A stretch of DNA of 64,000 bases from Schleiferilactobacillus perolens DSM 12744 (lineage in GTDB: Bacteria > Bacillota > Bacilli > Lactobacillales > Lactobacillaceae). A model generated the notes under the pieces. That model did no database searches and had not been told where the DNA came from. It saw only the letters and a list, made by a program, of their open reading frames with translations. Numbering within the stretch: position 1 is the first letter of the stretch; each line of letters opens with the position of its first letter. The DNA lies in contig NZ_AZEC01000003.1 in NCBI RefSeq assembly GCF_001435585.1, positions 174,954 through 238,953 on the forward strand, written 5' to 3'. Of this stretch, positions 53,091-62,031 are shown in pieces. The position numbers and the translations under genes were made by a program.

Positions 53091-54092
53091 CTAATCGTTC
53101 CCTAAAATGTTATTCAAATCGTCATTGTGCTGGGTAGGGGTGTCACTATTCGAAAAAGCAAATGGGAAGTACTTCTCTTGCTTATTAGCCACGATTAACG
53201 CTCGCAATGCGTTTTCGGCAGCGTGGATCGTCGTATTATTGGCATCAGCGTCATATTTCAACTTCTGCAGATACTGTTTAGCTGTATCAATCGTCGTGGT
53301 TTGATCGTTATCCGCATTAGTCGCCTTGGTAATTGTTTGCTGTAAGACATCTGCCAAGGGTTGGCGGGCATTTTGAATTGGATCGCTCAGGTTGGTCAAA
53401 CTGGCCGCGGTGACCGGCTGCTGCCCGGCAATCGTGACATAGGCCGCAGCGGAGACACTTTGGCTGCGAACTTTATTGATTCGATTCAATGCAGAAGTAA
53501 GCGCGTCCCGATCGTACTGGGAAACTTGGCGCACAGCGCCGGAAGCGATTTGGGATGGGGACATCACATCATTATAGCTTTGCGGAGCGTGGGCCAGCCC
53601 GAGCGCGTGACCCAACTCGTGGATGAAGATGTTGACCACATCTGCGTTATTTGTATTATTTTTTTGCGCGGTTTCGTTAAACAAAATCTTATGGTTATTA
53701 CTAGCTAGGCCAGAGAAGGAGAGGTACTCACTGCGCACCGGTGCAAAGTACACGTCCGCAATGGTCTGGGTCGTTTGCGGAATGATGATCTGTTTCCCCG
53801 CCGCTTTATTCCACCAGGAGACCGCTTGAGCTACCTCGTTTTGATATTGCGGCAACGCTTTGGTATTATAGATTAACTGCCCATTTGCGTTGACCAACCA
53901 CCAATCTTCCAATGTATCCCAGTTTTTGGGTGCACTGGCGCTGGTGTTTTGTTCTTGAGAGATCATTTGACTGACCCGGTGTACCTGGTCGTAAGTTTGC
54001 CACTTGCGAATGCCAAATAGCATCAGGAGCAGTAGGCCAGCAACGATTGCTAACTGAAACAAGAAAGTGAAGAAACGCCAGATATAGCGCAT
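53091..54092 (-). CDS. Matrixin-like zinc metalloprotease (M10)
   Basis: 333-aa membrane-anchored or secreted protein. A TM segment (about residues 6-26) is followed by a metzincin catalytic domain with HELGHALGLAH (near residues 158-168; three His zinc ligands) and the Met-turn candidate DVMSPSQ. A helical C-terminal region follows. The active site faces outside by topology. ATG 54092 fits the AAAGGA site better than ATG 54101, which almost touches it. No family-defining prodomain was seen. Substrate unknown. Confidence 0.85.
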   Translation of the reverse strand: MRYIWRFFTFLFQLAIVAGLLLLMLFGIRKWQTYDQVHRVSQMISQEQNTSASAPKNWDTLEDWWLVNANGQLIYNTKALPQYQNEVAQAVSWWNKAAGKQIIIPQTTQTIADVYFAPVRSEYLSFSGLASNNHKILFNETAQKNNTNNADVVNIFIHELGHALGLAHAPQSYNDVMSPSQIASGAVRQVSQYDRDALTSALNRINKVRSQSVSAAAYVTIAGQQPVTAASLTNLSDPIQNARQPLADVLQQTITKATNADNDQTTTIDTAKQYLQKLKYDADANNTTIHAAENALRALIVANKQEKYFPFAFSNSDTPTQHNDDLNNILGND

Positions 54093-54192
54093 GTTGGCCA
54101 TCGTCCTTTCGGGTATTTGTCACCAGCTTAACGAGTCTAACCGGCAAATGCAATCAGTGAGCTCAAAACGTGTAGAAACTTACAAATCGCGT

Positions 54193-54332
54193 TATGATTA
54201 CGTTAGTGCAAGTGTGAAAGCCCTTTGAGGGTCTATTTTTTTAGGACGCTGTTTTCCAATGTTGGCACGGCCGCTAAAAAACCGGTCCATAAATATGTAA
54301 TCAAGACTTTAAAGTTAGAAAGTAGGTTCGCT
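54193..54332 (+). promoter_or_regulatory. 5' leader of the ABC exporter operon
   Basis: TATGAT at 54193-54198 is a plausible -10. Shortly after it, CCCT-TTG-AGGG (54221-54231) is followed by TATTTTTTT, a weak attenuator-like hairpin. A 13-codon ORF (54259-54300) lies between the hairpin and the gene but has a poor ribosome site. The leader is about 130 nt. Confidence 0.35.
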
Positions 54333-56099
54333 GTGGTAGGAATATTACTCAAATCAGTGCGGCAATACAAGTGGATGTCGATCATCTCCCCCGTATTAGT
54401 CGCCATCGAAGTTGTCCTGGAAACATATATTCCCTTCTTAATGGGGAACATTATTGATTACGGCATCACCCCCGGTAATCTGAACTACATCAACACCTGG
54501 GGCATGGTGCTGGTTGGTCTCGCCATTGTATCACTGGTTGCTGGCGCTGGCGCCAGCTGGTTTTCCAGTCATGCCGCCGCAGGCTTTGCCCAGAATTTAC
54601 GACATGACGAATTTGCCCAAGTGCAAAAATTCTCGTTTGCTAACATTGAACATTTTTCCACGGCCAGCGTGGTGACGCGTTTGACCACTGACATCACCAA
54701 TGTTCAGCAGGCGTATCAAATTTCAATTCGGATCGCCTTCCGGGCGCCATTAATGTTCATCTTTTCCATGATTATGTCCTATCGGGTGAGCCCAGAAATG
54801 TCTGGTATCTTCGCCATTGTGGTACCAATTTTGGCCGTCATTCTGTATTTCATTATCCATACAGCCTATCCCATGTTTGCGCGCGTATTCCGGCGATACG
54901 ATGTCCTTAACCGGGTCGTGAACGAAAACCTGCGCGGCATCCGAGTGATTAAGACATTTGATCGGCAAACGGAAGAAACCAACAAGTTCAAAGATGCGTC
55001 CAACGGTATTTATACGATCTTCTCCAAGGCCCAACGGCTGATGGCTTTGAACGCCCCGGTGATGACCTTCATGATCAACACGACCATGCTGCTGGTTTCC
55101 TGGGTTGGCGCACAAATGATCGTCGGTAAAACACTGGAAACTGGCCAATTGGTGTCACTCTTTTCCTATACAATGAGTATTCTGTTCAGTTTGATGATGC
55201 TTTCCAATATCATCACCATGCTGTCTGTTTCCCAAGCGTCAGCCAACCGAATCGCCGCCGTATTGCGGGAGCAGCCTTCTATTGAGAATCCAGAACATCC
55301 GGTGACCACCGTCAAGGACGGCTCAGTGGACTTTGCGAACGTGTCGATGAGTTACATGCATGCCGCTCATCCCAGTTTGAACAATGTGTCCCTGCACATT
55401 AAACCCGGTGAGTTCGTCGGGATCATTGGTGCGACGGGTTCTGGTAAATCCACCTTAGTGCAGTTGATTCCGCGACTGTACGATATTACCAAGGGAACTG
55501 TCAGTGTCGGCGGTGTCGATGTGCGCCGTTATGATTTACGTACTTTGCGAGATGCTGTGGCAATGGTATTGCAAAATAACACACTGTTTTCCGGTACGAT
55601 TTACGAAAATTTGCGTTGGGGCGATGCCCATGCAACGGATGCTGAAGTGGAGAAGGCTGGTCAAATGGCTCAGGCTGACTCTTTTGTACAAGACATGCCT
55701 AAAAAGTACGATACTTACATCGAACAAGGTGGGGCCAACGTTTCTGGTGGTCAGAAACAACGGTTGACCATTGCCCGGGCACTATTGAAAAAGCCTAAAA
55801 TTTTAATTTTGGATGACTCCACCAGTGCCGTGGATACGGAAACTGAGGGGAAAATCATGACGGCGTTGCGGACAGAATTGCCTGATATGACGAAAATCAT
55901 GATCTCCCAGCGGATCACGTCCATTGCGGCTGCCGATCAAATCATTGTGATGGATGATGGCGGGATCAATGCCGTGGGCACCCATCAAGAGTTGCTCAAA
56001 ACGAATCAGATTTATCAAGAACTGAATTCATCTCAGCAAAAGGATGAACAGGACACAATTAAAGAAGGAGGGGATAGCAATGCGACAGATGCGCAGTAA
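54333..56099 (+). CDS. ABC exporter half-transporter, degenerate-site subunit
   Basis: 588-aa fused TM domain plus ATPase. Six TM helices fill residues 15-310. Walker A GATGSGKST is near 366, signature VSGGQKQR near 469, and Walker B ILILDDST has Asp where the catalytic Glu usually lies, typical of the non-canonical half of heterodimeric multidrug exporters (LmrC/BmrC type). GTG 54333 has an AGTAGG site six bases upstream and gives the usual family length; the longer in-frame TTG start adds a tail without a site. It overlaps the next gene by 20 bp. Confidence 0.9.
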   Translation: MVGILLKSVRQYKWMSIISPVLVAIEVVLETYIPFLMGNIIDYGITPGNLNYINTWGMVLVGLAIVSLVAGAGASWFSSHAAAGFAQNLRHDEFAQVQKFSFANIEHFSTASVVTRLTTDITNVQQAYQISIRIAFRAPLMFIFSMIMSYRVSPEMSGIFAIVVPILAVILYFIIHTAYPMFARVFRRYDVLNRVVNENLRGIRVIKTFDRQTEETNKFKDASNGIYTIFSKAQRLMALNAPVMTFMINTTMLLVSWVGAQMIVGKTLETGQLVSLFSYTMSILFSLMMLSNIITMLSVSQASANRIAAVLREQPSIENPEHPVTTVKDGSVDFANVSMSYMHAAHPSLNNVSLHIKPGEFVGIIGATGSGKSTLVQLIPRLYDITKGTVSVGGVDVRRYDLRTLRDAVAMVLQNNTLFSGTIYENLRWGDAHATDAEVEKAGQMAQADSFVQDMPKKYDTYIEQGGANVSGGQKQRLTIARALLKKPKILILDDSTSAVDTETEGKIMTALRTELPDMTKIMISQRITSIAAADQIIVMDDGGINAVGTHQELLKTNQIYQELNSSQQKDEQDTIKEGGDSNATDAQ

Positions 56100-57972
56100 T
56101 ACGGGACGAGGCCGCCGACCGGAACATACTTGGCAGACTCTAGGCCGCCTGTTGCGATACACTTTCGCTAACTCACGCACCATGTGGGTAGTATCCATTG
56201 TCAGTATTATCGTCGCGGCGTTGTCGTCCTCGTTGGGATCAAAGTTTATTCAGACTTTGATTGATAGTTACATCATGCCATTGACCAAGGAGGCCACACC
56301 AAACTTTGCCCCGCTGATTCAGGCAATTGCGATCATGGCGGCAATTTATTATACTGGGGCGTTTGCCACCGCCATCTTCTCCCAGATTCAGGTCATTATC
56401 GGTCAGCGGGTGCAGAAACAAATTCGGGATGAAATGTTTACCCACATGCAAACATTGCCGATGAGCTATTTTGACCGTAATGATATCGGGGATATCATGA
56501 GCCGGTACACCAACGATGTGGATACGTTGATGCAGATGATTAGTCAAAGTATTCCCACATTCATCCAGTCGCTGTTCATGATGACCTTCGTACTGATCAT
56601 GATGATTTTAATCAGTCCATTATTGACGGTGCTGTCCTTGGCTGTTTTGGGCTTGAGTATCATCTTGGTGCGGGTACTGTTTTCCCGGTCCTCACGCTAT
56701 TTTACGGCTCAACAAAAAGCCTTAGGGACCGTGAATGGTTATGCCGAAGAAATTCTCAATGGGTTGAAAGTTGTTAAAGTTTTCTCCCACGAAGAAGCGG
56801 TGCAAAAGCAATTTAACGAGTACAACCAGTCACTGCGCAATGATTCGGCGAAGGCCAACGCTTACGCCACAATGGTATTCCCAATTATGGGAAATATGTC
56901 TAACTTGCTCTATGTGCTGACCGCAGTGTTGGGCGGTACATTGGCGATCAATCATACGATTACGTTGACCTTGGGCGGTTTGGCTGCCTTTCTGCAGCTT
57001 AGCCGGGGCTTCACTCAACCGGTGGCTCAGATTTCGCAACAGGTCAATTCCATCATCATGGCATTGGCTGGTGCGGAGCGGATCTTTGGTTTGCTGGATG
57101 AGAAGCCAGAAGGCGACGAAGGTACCGTCACTTTGACTAATACCAAGAAGGATGCCGCCGGTAACCTGGTTCCCACCAAGGAGCATACGGAGACATGGTC
57201 GTGGCAAGTGCCTGGTGATCCGGTGAAACTCGTGCCGGTGAAAGGCGCAGTTGAGTTCAAGGATGTTAACTTCTCCTATTATCCTGGTGTCCAGATTCTC
57301 CATGACATCAATCTAACAGCCAAAGCGGGTGAAAAGGTTGCCTTTGTCGGCGCTACTGGGGCGGGCAAGACGACTATTACCAGCATGATTAATCGGTTCT
57401 ATGATATTGATTCCGGAACGATTACTTACGACGGTATTGATATCCGCCAGATCAAAAAGACGGATCTGCGGCGCTCTTTGGCCATCGTGTTACAGGAGAC
57501 GAATCTATTCACGGATACGATTATGGATAATATTCGGATGGGTAATTTGGACGCCACGGATGATCAAGTAATCGCGGCCGCCAAATTAGCGAATGCGGAT
57601 GAATTTATTCAAGAATTGCCTAAAGGTTATCAAACGGTGATTGAGGGTGATGGTTCAGATCTTTCGCAAGGGCAGCGGCAATTGTTGTCGATTGCCCGAG
57701 CGGCCGTCGCTGATCCGCCGGTGATGATCATGGATGAAGCTACTGCAAGTATTGATACCCGAACTGAACGGGCAGTCCAGTCGGGGATGGATAACTTGAT
57801 GAAAGACCGGACGACGTTTGTCATTGCGCACCGGTTGTCAACGATTTTTAACTCTGATTTGATTATTGTATTGGATCAGGGGCGGATCGTTGAGCAGGGT
57901 AATCATGAGCAGCTGATGGCCAATCATGGCGAGTATTATCAGTTGTACACTGGGTCGTTGGTGCTGGAATAG
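56080..57972 (+). CDS. ABC exporter half-transporter, canonical subunit
   Basis: 630-aa partner of the preceding protein. Six TM helices, then a roughly 40-residue insertion before the ATPase (EGTVTLTNTKKDAAGNLVPTKEHTETW, near 350-380). Walker A GATGAGKTT is near 425, signature LSQGQRQ near 528, and Walker B VMIMDEATASID has the catalytic Glu. Together they form a LmrCD/BmrCD-like drug or lipid exporter. AAGGAGGGG lies seven bases before ATG 56080. Confidence 0.92.
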   Translation: MRQMRSNTGRGRRPEHTWQTLGRLLRYTFANSRTMWVVSIVSIIVAALSSSLGSKFIQTLIDSYIMPLTKEATPNFAPLIQAIAIMAAIYYTGAFATAIFSQIQVIIGQRVQKQIRDEMFTHMQTLPMSYFDRNDIGDIMSRYTNDVDTLMQMISQSIPTFIQSLFMMTFVLIMMILISPLLTVLSLAVLGLSIILVRVLFSRSSRYFTAQQKALGTVNGYAEEILNGLKVVKVFSHEEAVQKQFNEYNQSLRNDSAKANAYATMVFPIMGNMSNLLYVLTAVLGGTLAINHTITLTLGGLAAFLQLSRGFTQPVAQISQQVNSIIMALAGAERIFGLLDEKPEGDEGTVTLTNTKKDAAGNLVPTKEHTETWSWQVPGDPVKLVPVKGAVEFKDVNFSYYPGVQILHDINLTAKAGEKVAFVGATGAGKTTITSMINRFYDIDSGTITYDGIDIRQIKKTDLRRSLAIVLQETNLFTDTIMDNIRMGNLDATDDQVIAAAKLANADEFIQELPKGYQTVIEGDGSDLSQGQRQLLSIARAAVADPPVMIMDEATASIDTRTERAVQSGMDNLMKDRTTFVIAHRLSTIFNSDLIIVLDQGRIVEQGNHEQLMANHGEYYQLYTGSLVLE

Positions 57973-58052
57973 TTGTCTTCGTGTAAACGAAGGGGAGACT
58001 AGCACAGGATAGATAAAAAGCTAGCTGCGGGGGTGAGCCAACATCTTCGCGT
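57973..58052 (+). other. Gap after the exporter operon
   Basis: A small hairpin CTTCG / CGAAG lies at 57977-57993 and a family-like string GTAAACG precedes it. No clear terminator with a T-run is visible. Confidence 0.3.
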
Positions 58053-58171
58053 AAACGGGCAAAGCCGAGCAGAAGCTAGCACATAAGAGCGGCGGGCCAT
58101 AAAACTTAAGTGCGGGTTTTCTGGCCCGCCGCTCTTATGCGTACGCTTCTACCGCTCGGCTTTGCCCTCTG
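58053..58171 (+). repeat. Family B element, complete
   Basis: AAACGGGC...GCCCTCTG, 119 bp. Stem GGGCAAAGCCGAGC / GCTCGGCTTTGCCC, then CATAAGAGCGGCGGGCC / GGCCCGCCGCTCTTATG, apex AAAACTTAAGTGCGGGTTTT. Compare 61833-61951. Confidence 0.95.
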
Positions 58172-58262
58172 TTGTTTTTCCCCTCGCAATACCGGTATAA
58201 TTGAGATAGACTATTTGTGAAGAGTATCTGTATTTAAGTTGATGTTTTTGGAGGTGTCGTTG

Positions 58263-59639
58263 GTGGAGTATTGTCCAAATTGTGGCTACCCTGTGAGCTC
58301 GCAACAGAATTTTTGTCAGAATTGCGGTTATCCGTTAACTGCCAGAGCACGGCAGATGGTCATGGGGGTGGCCCAGCTACAGTTATTACAACCGATTCAA
58401 AAAGATGGTCAGCCAGTGCAGCAAGCTGGTGATGAGCCATCTTCATCGGCGCGTGAGCAGGGACAGCGCATCCCGACTAACGGTACCTTGGGACTCGGTG
58501 CAGAACCGGCCAATAATAATTTCCAAGCCCAACAACCGATGTTCAATAACCAACCCGTGCAACCTGAATGGCAGGATAATGGTGCGGCTGAGCAGGGTAC
58601 TGATTTCACCGGAGCCGATGCGGCAGTGCCGCCATTGGCAAGCGGCCCGGCGGATGGTAATGCAGCGGATAATTATGACAACTATGCCGCTAATCCAACT
58701 TGGGAGCAGCCTGCGGACGCGTTTGCGAGTCCGACTGAGGTAATTCCGAATGAACAAGATAATGCTGGGCAACCAGCGGCCAATTCCTATGCAGCGCCGG
58801 ATAATTTAAGTGCGGCACCATCATTTGGGGCATCCCAGTACAATACAGATTACGGCAATGCCTATGCGGCGCCAAATAATTGGGACAATTCGGGTTCTGC
58901 CCAACCGCAGGCACCCAATCAGAATTATCAGGAGGCCTACCAGCAACCCGCTCAACCGGGTCCGGATGCAGGCCAAAACATTTATGGCGGACCCCAACAG
59001 CCCGCGGCTCAGTATGCGAGTGGCGAAGCCGCGGCAGACAATGTGGGCACACCCGTGGCGGATGCGGCCACTGATGACCAAGCAGGCGCCAATGCAGCGC
59101 CAAGCAATTACGACCCAATCAATCAGGATTATGGTCAGACTGCGGATGACCAACAGGAAACCGACGATACGGACACTGACCAAGCAGAAGATACCCAACC
59201 AGTGAAAGCCCATATCGGGGTCACAGACATCCTCGGGACAATTTTCTCAGTCATCGTTTTAATCGGTAGTTACGTCCCTGGTTACTTTTCCAATACAGCC
59301 AGCGTGATTGATTTCAGTAAGGGCACGGCATTGTTAGATAAATTGCAGTTGTCCGGTTCGCTGGTGATGCAGATCTTGATGCTAATTGTGGCCTCCATCG
59401 GTCCGCTCGTGTTCATTATCTTTAGCTTCTGGAAGCGGCCGTCCTCACCGCTCATTCGTTTCATTGCGGGTGTGATCAGTGTGATTGGCTACGCTGCATT
59501 GTTTGCCTTGATGTTCTACCAAGGCGCCATTACCACCGTGCAAATCGTTTCCACCGGTTTTGCATTGATCGGCTATATCTCATTAGCCGCCTTGCTTGGT
59601 GAATTTATCATTGGACTGGTTGACTTGATGCGCTCGTAA
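58263..59639 (+). CDS. Zinc-ribbon protein with low-complexity linker and membrane domain
   Basis: 458 aa. N-terminal zinc ribbon YCPNCGYPVSSQQNFCQNCGYPL (two CxxC pairs, residues 3-24). A long linker rich in Ala, Gln, Asn, Pro and Asp (about residues 60-315) follows, with many NNPQ-type and acidic stretches. Four C-terminal TM helices (about 325-455) end at RS. Function unknown; similar zinc-ribbon membrane proteins are common in lactobacilli. Start GTG 58263 lies eight bases after GGAGG; TTG 58260 is an equally close choice. Confidence 0.75.
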   Translation: MEYCPNCGYPVSSQQNFCQNCGYPLTARARQMVMGVAQLQLLQPIQKDGQPVQQAGDEPSSSAREQGQRIPTNGTLGLGAEPANNNFQAQQPMFNNQPVQPEWQDNGAAEQGTDFTGADAAVPPLASGPADGNAADNYDNYAANPTWEQPADAFASPTEVIPNEQDNAGQPAANSYAAPDNLSAAPSFGASQYNTDYGNAYAAPNNWDNSGSAQPQAPNQNYQEAYQQPAQPGPDAGQNIYGGPQQPAAQYASGEAAADNVGTPVADAATDDQAGANAAPSNYDPINQDYGQTADDQQETDDTDTDQAEDTQPVKAHIGVTDILGTIFSVIVLIGSYVPGYFSNTASVIDFSKGTALLDKLQLSGSLVMQILMLIVASIGPLVFIIFSFWKRPSSPLIRFIAGVISVIGYAALFALMFYQGAITTVQIVSTGFALIGYISLAALLGEFIIGLVDLMRS

Positions 59640-59645
59640 GTACAC

Positions 59646-59686
59646 AAAAAAGTGTCTCTCCAAAATTTGGGAGGGACACTTTTTTT
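59646..59686. terminator. Bidirectional intrinsic terminator
   Basis: AAAAAAGTGTCTCTCC / GGGAGGGACACTTTTTT with loop AAAATTT. It overlaps the last bases of the convergent DUF915 gene. Confidence 0.92.
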
Positions 59687-60584
59687 ATTGACTGCCAAAT
59701 AAAAATTTATTGATCTTTTCCAAAACAAACGAGTCATCATGCAGCATGCTGTGTTCGCCCGGCATCCCGCGCACTTCGATTTCATTGAACGACTTCACGA
59801 TGGGTGCGAGAATATATCGAATGGATTTGGCTGAAATCACAGTGATGTATTTGTCTGTATTGGTGCCATTATCGATATTGCCTAAGACATTGAGTACATG
59901 GGCATCTTTGGGAAACTTATCACGATGCAGCAGCATTTCCAGATAAGTCGGATTCATCAACACAGGGCGGCCGGCCCAATTGAAACGGTTGATGTTGGGC
60001 AGATCACCCAAGGCCACAACGCCGTCAAAGGGACCGCCGACCAGAACCAACTTATTGAGCTTGGGAAAATCCGGATTATCATAGTTGCGCATTTCGGCAA
60101 ATACTAGGGCTGTCGCGCCGACCGAATGACCCACCGCATTATATTGGGTGAAACCGTAGCGCTCCTGTAAAATGGGTAATATGCGTTCGATGTAGCGGGA
60201 AATGATGCGGGTGCCCACCCAGTTATCCCTAAAAATCACTTGGACGATGGGGTGAGGATCATTGGTCCAATTTCCAGCATACTGAATCTTTCCACCCCGT
60301 TCGTAGATGACCTGCAACCAACTGTCCTGTCGCGTGGCCCGGGCAGCGGATTCCACCAATTGTTGAGTGGAATGAGCACCGCCGCGGAAACCATGGACGT
60401 AAATTGTGGGAATCTGGTTGGGATTTTTATCTGCTGCGGGTGGGGTATTGGCCAATGCCTCTTCTTCGACTTTACCCGCTGCGACCCGGCGCCGTTGAAA
60501 TCGGGTTAATAACGGTAATATTCCTAGTCCTGTGATCAGGCCGGCAACTCCCCATGGCCAGTCCGGGCATTTTGCTCCACTCAC
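59685..60584 (-). CDS. DUF915-family alpha/beta hydrolase
   Basis: 299-aa protein. One N-terminal hydrophobic segment (about residues 9-28) is followed by the DUF915 pattern: IPTIYVHGFRGGAHSTQQLV, IQVIFRDNWVGT, and nucleophile elbow GHSVGA near residue 150. VGGPFDG and GEHSML with the last catalytic His complete the triad region. Substrate unknown. GTG 60584 with AGGGAAG upstream is preferred because ATG 60620 lies where a TATGCTATAT -10 box would place the transcript start; ATG 60620 remains possible. Confidence 0.82.
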   Translation of the reverse strand: MSGAKCPDWPWGVAGLITGLGILPLLTRFQRRRVAAGKVEEEALANTPPAADKNPNQIPTIYVHGFRGGAHSTQQLVESAARATRQDSWLQVIYERGGKIQYAGNWTNDPHPIVQVIFRDNWVGTRIISRYIERILPILQERYGFTQYNAVGHSVGATALVFAEMRNYDNPDFPKLNKLVLVGGPFDGVVALGDLPNINRFNWAGRPVLMNPTYLEMLLHRDKFPKDAHVLNVLGNIDNGTNTDKYITVISAKSIRYILAPIVKSFNEIEVRGMPGEHSMLHDDSFVLEKINKFLFGSQ

Positions 60585-60722
60585 TGTGCTTCCCTGCTTC
60601 CTCACCAAATTTCTGACCATTCCAATATAGCATAATCACGGCTAAAAACGAACAATAAGCACAACCCTACCGGTGGGCTTGATTCCATGGTAAGATAACC
60701 AAGGACAATTAAATGAGGAACC

Positions 60723-60804
60723 ATCACAAAGGGGAGCCAATTGGCTGAGAGTGAGCGATCAGACCCTTCGAACCTGTTCGTTAATGCGAGCGTAGGGATT
60801 GTGA
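60723..60804 (+). ncRNA. TPP riboswitch (THI-box) aptamer
   Basis: The conserved THI-box text is present in order: GGGGAGCC, GGCTGAGAG, GACCCTTCGAACCTG, and AATGCGAGCGTAGGGA. The closing stem TCACAA / TTGTGA frames it. It lies directly before thiT, the thiamine uptake gene, as expected. Confidence 0.95.
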
Positions 60805-60863
60805 GTGGTATTGAAAAATACCTTCTTTGTGTTTGGGGAATCGAATACAAGGGAGGTTTTTGT
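60805..60863 (+). promoter_or_regulatory. Riboswitch expression platform sequestering the thiT ribosome site
   Basis: A hairpin GGTATT-GAAA-AATACC (60807-60822) is followed by CCTTCTTTGT (60821-60830). That segment can pair over ten bases with ACAAGGGAGG, the thiT ribosome site, or over nine bases with ACAAAGGGG at the 5' side of the aptamer. There is no T-run, so control looks translational. Confidence 0.75.
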
Positions 60864-61463
60864 ATGTCCAACAAAAGTATCAGTTTAGGCGGTTTAATTG
60901 AAGGGGCCATTATGGCGGCGTTAGCGATGGCCTTGAGTTATATTCCCCACGATATTGGTGGCTTAGGGATCCAGATTCAATGGGGTATTTTACCCCTGGT
61001 ATTGGTCGCTGAACGTCGCGGTTGGAAGATTGGCGTTGTCTCTGGTGTGATTTGGGGTGTCCTGGATGCCATGCTTCGGGGCGGCAGCAATCTTTTGAAT
61101 CCCGTGCAAATCATCATGGAATATCCCGTGGCCTTCGGGGTTCTGGGCTTGGCCGGGTTAGTCGCCCAGCCATTAGCTCAGGCGTTAAAAAATCGGCAGC
61201 TCGCGACGGCCATTGTTTATATTTTTATTGGCGGGTTTATTGGGACGCTGAGTAAGTATTTCTTCCACTTTGTGGCGGGTGTCTTTTACTGGGGCAGCTA
61301 CGCACCAAAAGGGTGGAACGTGTGGTTGTTCAGTCTATACGTGAACGGCATCAGTGGTGTCTTAGGCTTGGTTTACGCCGCTGTTGTTTTGGCAATTTTG
61401 GTCAGTATCGCGCCGCAGTTGTTTAGCGTGAGCGATAATAACCGCCATATTGAAGCAATGTGA
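60864..61463 (+). CDS. thiT: Thiamine ECF transporter S component
   Basis: 199-aa substrate-capture subunit of an energy-coupling-factor thiamine transporter. Six TM helices; the ThiT signature is present in IEGAIMAALAMALSYIPHD near the start, the loop motif in WGILPLVLVAERRG, and YPVAFGVLGLAGL. The ECF module (EcfA/A'/T) is encoded elsewhere. The GGGAGG site lies in the riboswitch's sequestering stem. A terminator follows at 61547. Confidence 0.93.
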   Translation: MSNKSISLGGLIEGAIMAALAMALSYIPHDIGGLGIQIQWGILPLVLVAERRGWKIGVVSGVIWGVLDAMLRGGSNLLNPVQIIMEYPVAFGVLGLAGLVAQPLAQALKNRQLATAIVYIFIGGFIGTLSKYFFHFVAGVFYWGSYAPKGWNVWLFSLYVNGISGVLGLVYAAVVLAILVSIAPQLFSVSDNNRHIEAM

Positions 61464-61546
61464 TATAATCCATGCGCTGATTTGTCTGCACAGTGTTTTT
61501 GCACACTCCTCACAACAGTGGCAACCACAGGACTAATTGGCGCAGG

Positions 61547-61584
61547 AGAGACTGGTCTTCTTTTGGAGATTGGTCTCTTTTTTT
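61547..61584 (+). terminator. Intrinsic terminator after thiT
   Basis: AGAGAC(TGGTCT) / (AGATTG)GTCTCT with seven T. It partly abuts the next repeat element. Confidence 0.75.
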
Positions 61585-61587
61585 GGA

Positions 61588-61707
61588 GAGAGGGCGGAGC
61601 CGCCCGGTTAGAAGCGGCGTCAGAAGGCAGGGCAGGCAGAAAACCCGCACTTAGGTTTTTTGCCTGCCCTGCCTTCTGACATAGCTTCTGGTCGGCTCCG
61701 CCCGTTT
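61588..61707 (-). repeat. Family B element, complete, minus orientation
   Basis: Read on the minus strand: AAACGGGC...GCCCTCTC. Stem GGGCGGAGCCG / CGGCTCCGCCC, then GTCAGAAGGCAGGGCAGGCA / TGCCTGCCCTGCCTTCTGAC, apex AAAACCTAAGTGCGGGTTTT. Confidence 0.9.
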
Positions 61708-61742
61708 ACGCCGCAGAAACCTAGGAACCGACACCTCCCCGT

Positions 61743-61814
61743 AAACGGGCTGCGCCGACCAGGAGCTAGTGCACAAGAGCGAAGGCACATAAAACCTAAG
61801 ACCGGGTTTTCTGG
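61743..61814 (+). repeat. Family B element, truncated
   Basis: AAACGGGCTGCGCCGACCAG, then AAGAGCGAAGGC and the apex AAAACCTAAGACCGGGTTTT; the right arm is missing. The stem sequence matches the copy at the window start (1-93). Confidence 0.85.
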
Positions 61815-61832
61815 TGTTTCATACCACCGTGG

Positions 61833-61951
61833 AAACGGGCAAAGTCGAGCAGAAGCTAGCGCATAAGAGCGGCGGGCCATAAAACCTAAGTGCGGGTTTT
61901 CTGGCCCGCCGCTCTTATGCGTACGCTTCTACCGCTCGACTTTGCCCTCTG
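61833..61951 (+). repeat. Family B element, complete
   Basis: 119 bp. Almost identical to 58053-58171, but GCCGAGC / GCTCGGC has become GTCGAGC / GCTCGAC, a compensatory base-pair change. Confidence 0.95.
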
Positions 61952-61956
61952 GCCAC

Positions 61957-61993
61957 AAAAAAACACCAACAGTGGGGAGGCTGTTAGTGTTTT
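61957..61993. terminator. Intrinsic terminator
   Basis: AAAACACCAACAG / CTGTTAGTGTTTT with one mismatch, flanked by A-run and T-run. It can serve minus-strand transcripts arriving from the MFS gene. Confidence 0.75.
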
Positions 61994-62031
61994 CTGGTTG
62001 GTAGTTTGACTTGTAAGGGAGGAAAATCATC

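Noticed and set aside
61620-61880. Open frames running through the family B elements as proteins
   Set aside because: They follow the inverted repeats, have no ribosome site and change with each copy; they are by-products of GC-rich palindromes.
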